The notes under the pieces are model-generated. The model was not told the origin of the DNA. It did no database searches and was given only the letters and a program-made list of their open reading frames with translations. A program made the translations under genes and the position numbers. 37,098 nt of DNA, from contig CAYYJM010000026.1 of NCBI GenBank assembly GCA_964471755.1, positions 1-37,098 on the forward strand, written 5' to 3'. The stretch comes from CAYYJM01 sp964471755. Its GTDB lineage: Bacteria; Planctomycetota; Planctomycetia; Gemmatales; Gemmataceae. How positions within the stretch are numbered: the first letter of the stretch is position 1; each line of letters begins with the position of its first letter. Shown here in pieces: positions 35,474 through 37,098 of the stretch.

Positions 35474-37098
35474 TCAAACGTAACTGCGGATGCTCGGGTG
35501 GACCTCCTCGAAGACCAGCGGTTCGGTGTGCAGAACCGGCTCCTGGCCTACCCCGGCGAACTCCCACGCGGCGACGTACTGATAATGCTCGTCGTCGCGT
35601 TTCGCCTCGCCGTTGGGAAACTGGTACTCCTCGCGGTAGTGGGCTCCGCACGACTCGTTTCGGTTCAGGGCATCGCGGCACATCACCTCGGCGAACTCCA
35701 GGAAGTCAGCTACCCGGCTGGCTTTTTCCAGGGCCGGGTTCAGCTCGTCCCACGTGCCGGGGACGTTGACGTCGGCCCAGAACTCCTCACGCAGGGCGGG
35801 CAGCAGGGCGAGGGCCTCCTTCAGGCCAGCCGCGGTTCTCGCCATGCCGCAGTGTTCCCACAGGATCTTGCCCAGCTCGCGATGGAACACGTCGGGCGAT
35901 CGCTTCCCCTTGATCGCGAGCAGCTTGTTCGCCCGGTCCTGGACCTCGGTGACAAGCCGGCGACACTCCGCATGGTCGGCCGACACGGCCGGGAGATTCC
36001 GGACGCTGCCGAGGTAGTTGCCGAGCGTGGCCGGCAGGATGAAGTAGCCATCGGCCAGGCCCTGCATCAGGGCGCTGGCCCCCAGTCGGTTCGCGCCGTG
36101 GTCGCTGTAGTTCGCCTCGCCACCGACGAACAGGCCCGGCAGGTTGCTCATCAGGTTGTAATCGACCCACAGACCGCCCATGCAGTAGTGGACGGCCGGG
36201 TAGATCCGCATCGGCCGCGTGTACGGGTCCTCGTTCGTGATGTGCTGATACATGTCGAACAGATTGCCGTAGCGATCCCGGATCGTGTCCTTGCCGAGTC
36301 GGCCGATGGCGTCGGCGAAGTCGAGGTAGACGCCCCGACCGCCGGGGCCCACGCCTCGGCCCTCGTCGCAGACGCGCTTGGCGGCCCGCGAGGCGACATC
36401 ACGCGGCACGAGGTTGCCGAAGGCAGGGTAGATCCGCTCCAGGTAGTAATCGCGGTCGCCGTCCGGGATCTCCGCTGGCAGACGTTTGTCACCGGCAGCC
36501 TTCGGCACCCAGATTCGGCCGTCGTTGCGCAGCGACTCGGACATGAGCGTCAGCTTCGACTGATGCTCGCCGGAGACGGGAATGCAGGTCGGATGGATCT
36601 GCGTGAACGACGGGTTGGCGAAGAAGGCTCCCCGCTTGAAGGCGCGGTAGGTCGCCGTCACATTGCAGCCCATCGCGTTGGTGGACAGGTAATAGATGGG
36701 GCCGTAGCCGCCGCTGGTCAGGACGACCACGTCGCCGGTGTGGGCCGTCACCTGGCCGGTCTTCAGATCGCGGGTGATGACGCCGCGAGCCCGGCCATCG
36801 ACCACGACGAGATCCTGCATCTCGCAGCGGGAATGGACCTTCACCCGCCCGGCGGCGATCTGGCGACTCATGGCGGAGTAGGCCCCGAGCAGCAGCTGCT
36901 GGCCGGTCTGACCGCGACAGTAGAAGGTCCGCGAAACCTGGGCTCCGCCGAAAGAGCGGTTGGCGAGCAGACCGCCGTACTCGCGTGCGAACGGCACTCC
37001 AAGGGCGACGCACTGATCGATGATGTGCGTCGAGATCTGCGCCAGGCGGTAGACGTTCGGCTCCCGAGAACGAAAAACGCCGCCCGTGATGGTGTCGT
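35474..37098 (-). CDS. sdhA: Succinate dehydrogenase/fumarate reductase flavoprotein subunit (5'-truncated by window edge)
   Basis: The visible 540 residues are the C-terminal part of SdhA/FrdA. The frame continues upstream of the internal GTG at 36997 to the window edge (…NVYRLAQISTHIIDQC), so the true start, FAD-binding N-terminus and covalent-FAD His lie outside. GGAQVSRTFYCRGQTGQQLL, HPTCIPVSGEHQSKL, RPMRIYPAVHYCMGGLWVDY and NRLGASALMQGLADGYF are family-typical; the last region contacts FAD. The enzyme oxidises succinate to fumarate in the TCA cycle and respiratory chain at the inner face of the membrane. Confidence 0.93.
   Translation of the reverse strand, partial: DTITGGVFRSREPNVYRLAQISTHIIDQCVALGVPFAREYGGLLANRSFGGAQVSRTFYCRGQTGQQLLLGAYSAMSRQIAAGRVKVHSRCEMQDLVVVDGRARGVITRDLKTGQVTAHTGDVVVLTSGGYGPIYYLSTNAMGCNVTATYRAFKRGAFFANPSFTQIHPTCIPVSGEHQSKLTLMSESLRNDGRIWVPKAAGDKRLPAEIPDGDRDYYLERIYPAFGNLVPRDVASRAAKRVCDEGRGVGPGGRGVYLDFADAIGRLGKDTIRDRYGNLFDMYQHITNEDPYTRPMRIYPAVHYCMGGLWVDYNLMSNLPGLFVGGEANYSDHGANRLGASALMQGLADGYFILPATLGNYLGSVRNLPAVSADHAECRRLVTEVQDRANKLLAIKGKRSPDVFHRELGKILWEHCGMARTAAGLKEALALLPALREEFWADVNVPGTWDELNPALEKASRVADFLEFAEVMCRDALNRNESCGAHYREEYQFPNGEAKRDDEHYQYVAAWEFAGVGQEPVLHTEPLVFEEVHPSIRSYV

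Overview
The window looks like chromosomal DNA of a planctomycete, probably of the Gemmata/Isosphaera type. It is GC-rich and carries typical planctomycete families: a secreted CSPSR sulfatase, a Tat-exported DUF1552 protein paired with a DUF1587/1592/1588/1585 cytochrome-like protein, FG-GAP and BNR propellers, an accessory SecA-like ATPase, and a Ser/Thr kinase with a membrane segment and TPRs. This assignment rests on recognising families by eye; no search was run.

Layout. 1-237: a 91-bp direct repeat (2.6 copies) with a REP-like hairpin. 345-2620 (+): a family I-type lipase and a sulfatase. 2695-6392 (-): a small membrane protein, then a tight three-gene redox operon (two FAD oxidoreductases and a peroxiredoxin-like PRXL2/SelU-family gene). 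6627-8636 (+): a SecA-like ATPase without the usual C-terminal parts. 8996-29167 (+): nine co-oriented genes over about 20 kb. 29183-37098 (-): a BNR propeller, DUF1552, DUF1592-type cytochrome, an FG-GAP propeller, sdhB and a partial sdhA.

The main discovery is two genes interrupted by a single in-frame TGA, each best explained as selenocysteine. In the PRXL2-type gene (3142-3693, -) the TGA replaces the first Cys of the CxxC site, giving a U-L-P-C motif. In the secreted FG-GAP propeller (33483-34676, -) the TGA is followed by Cys, giving a U-C pair. A stem-loop with a 3-nt, G-first apical loop starts 22 and 21 nt after the two TGAs, which fits the bacterial SECIS layout. Ordinary genes here use TGA as a stop, so general recoding is not the explanation. 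In the propeller, every blade carries a Cys, Sec or His just before its calcium loop, which suggests a metal or redox centre on the propeller axis.

The second notable system is the 20-kb (+) cluster. It has a Pro-rich anchored protein, a six-TM protein with FHA and zinc-ribbon domains, a multi-TM coiled-coil protein with a degenerate P-loop, an atypical kinase, an exported unknown, a vWA protein, a vWA-PP2C fusion, a 2194-residue repeat protein and a Ser/Thr kinase with TPRs. The kinase, PP2C and vWA core resembles the TerY-P / YegI-YegK-YegL triads. Here it is embedded among membrane and exported partners, so it may be a membrane-spanning phospho-signalling machine.
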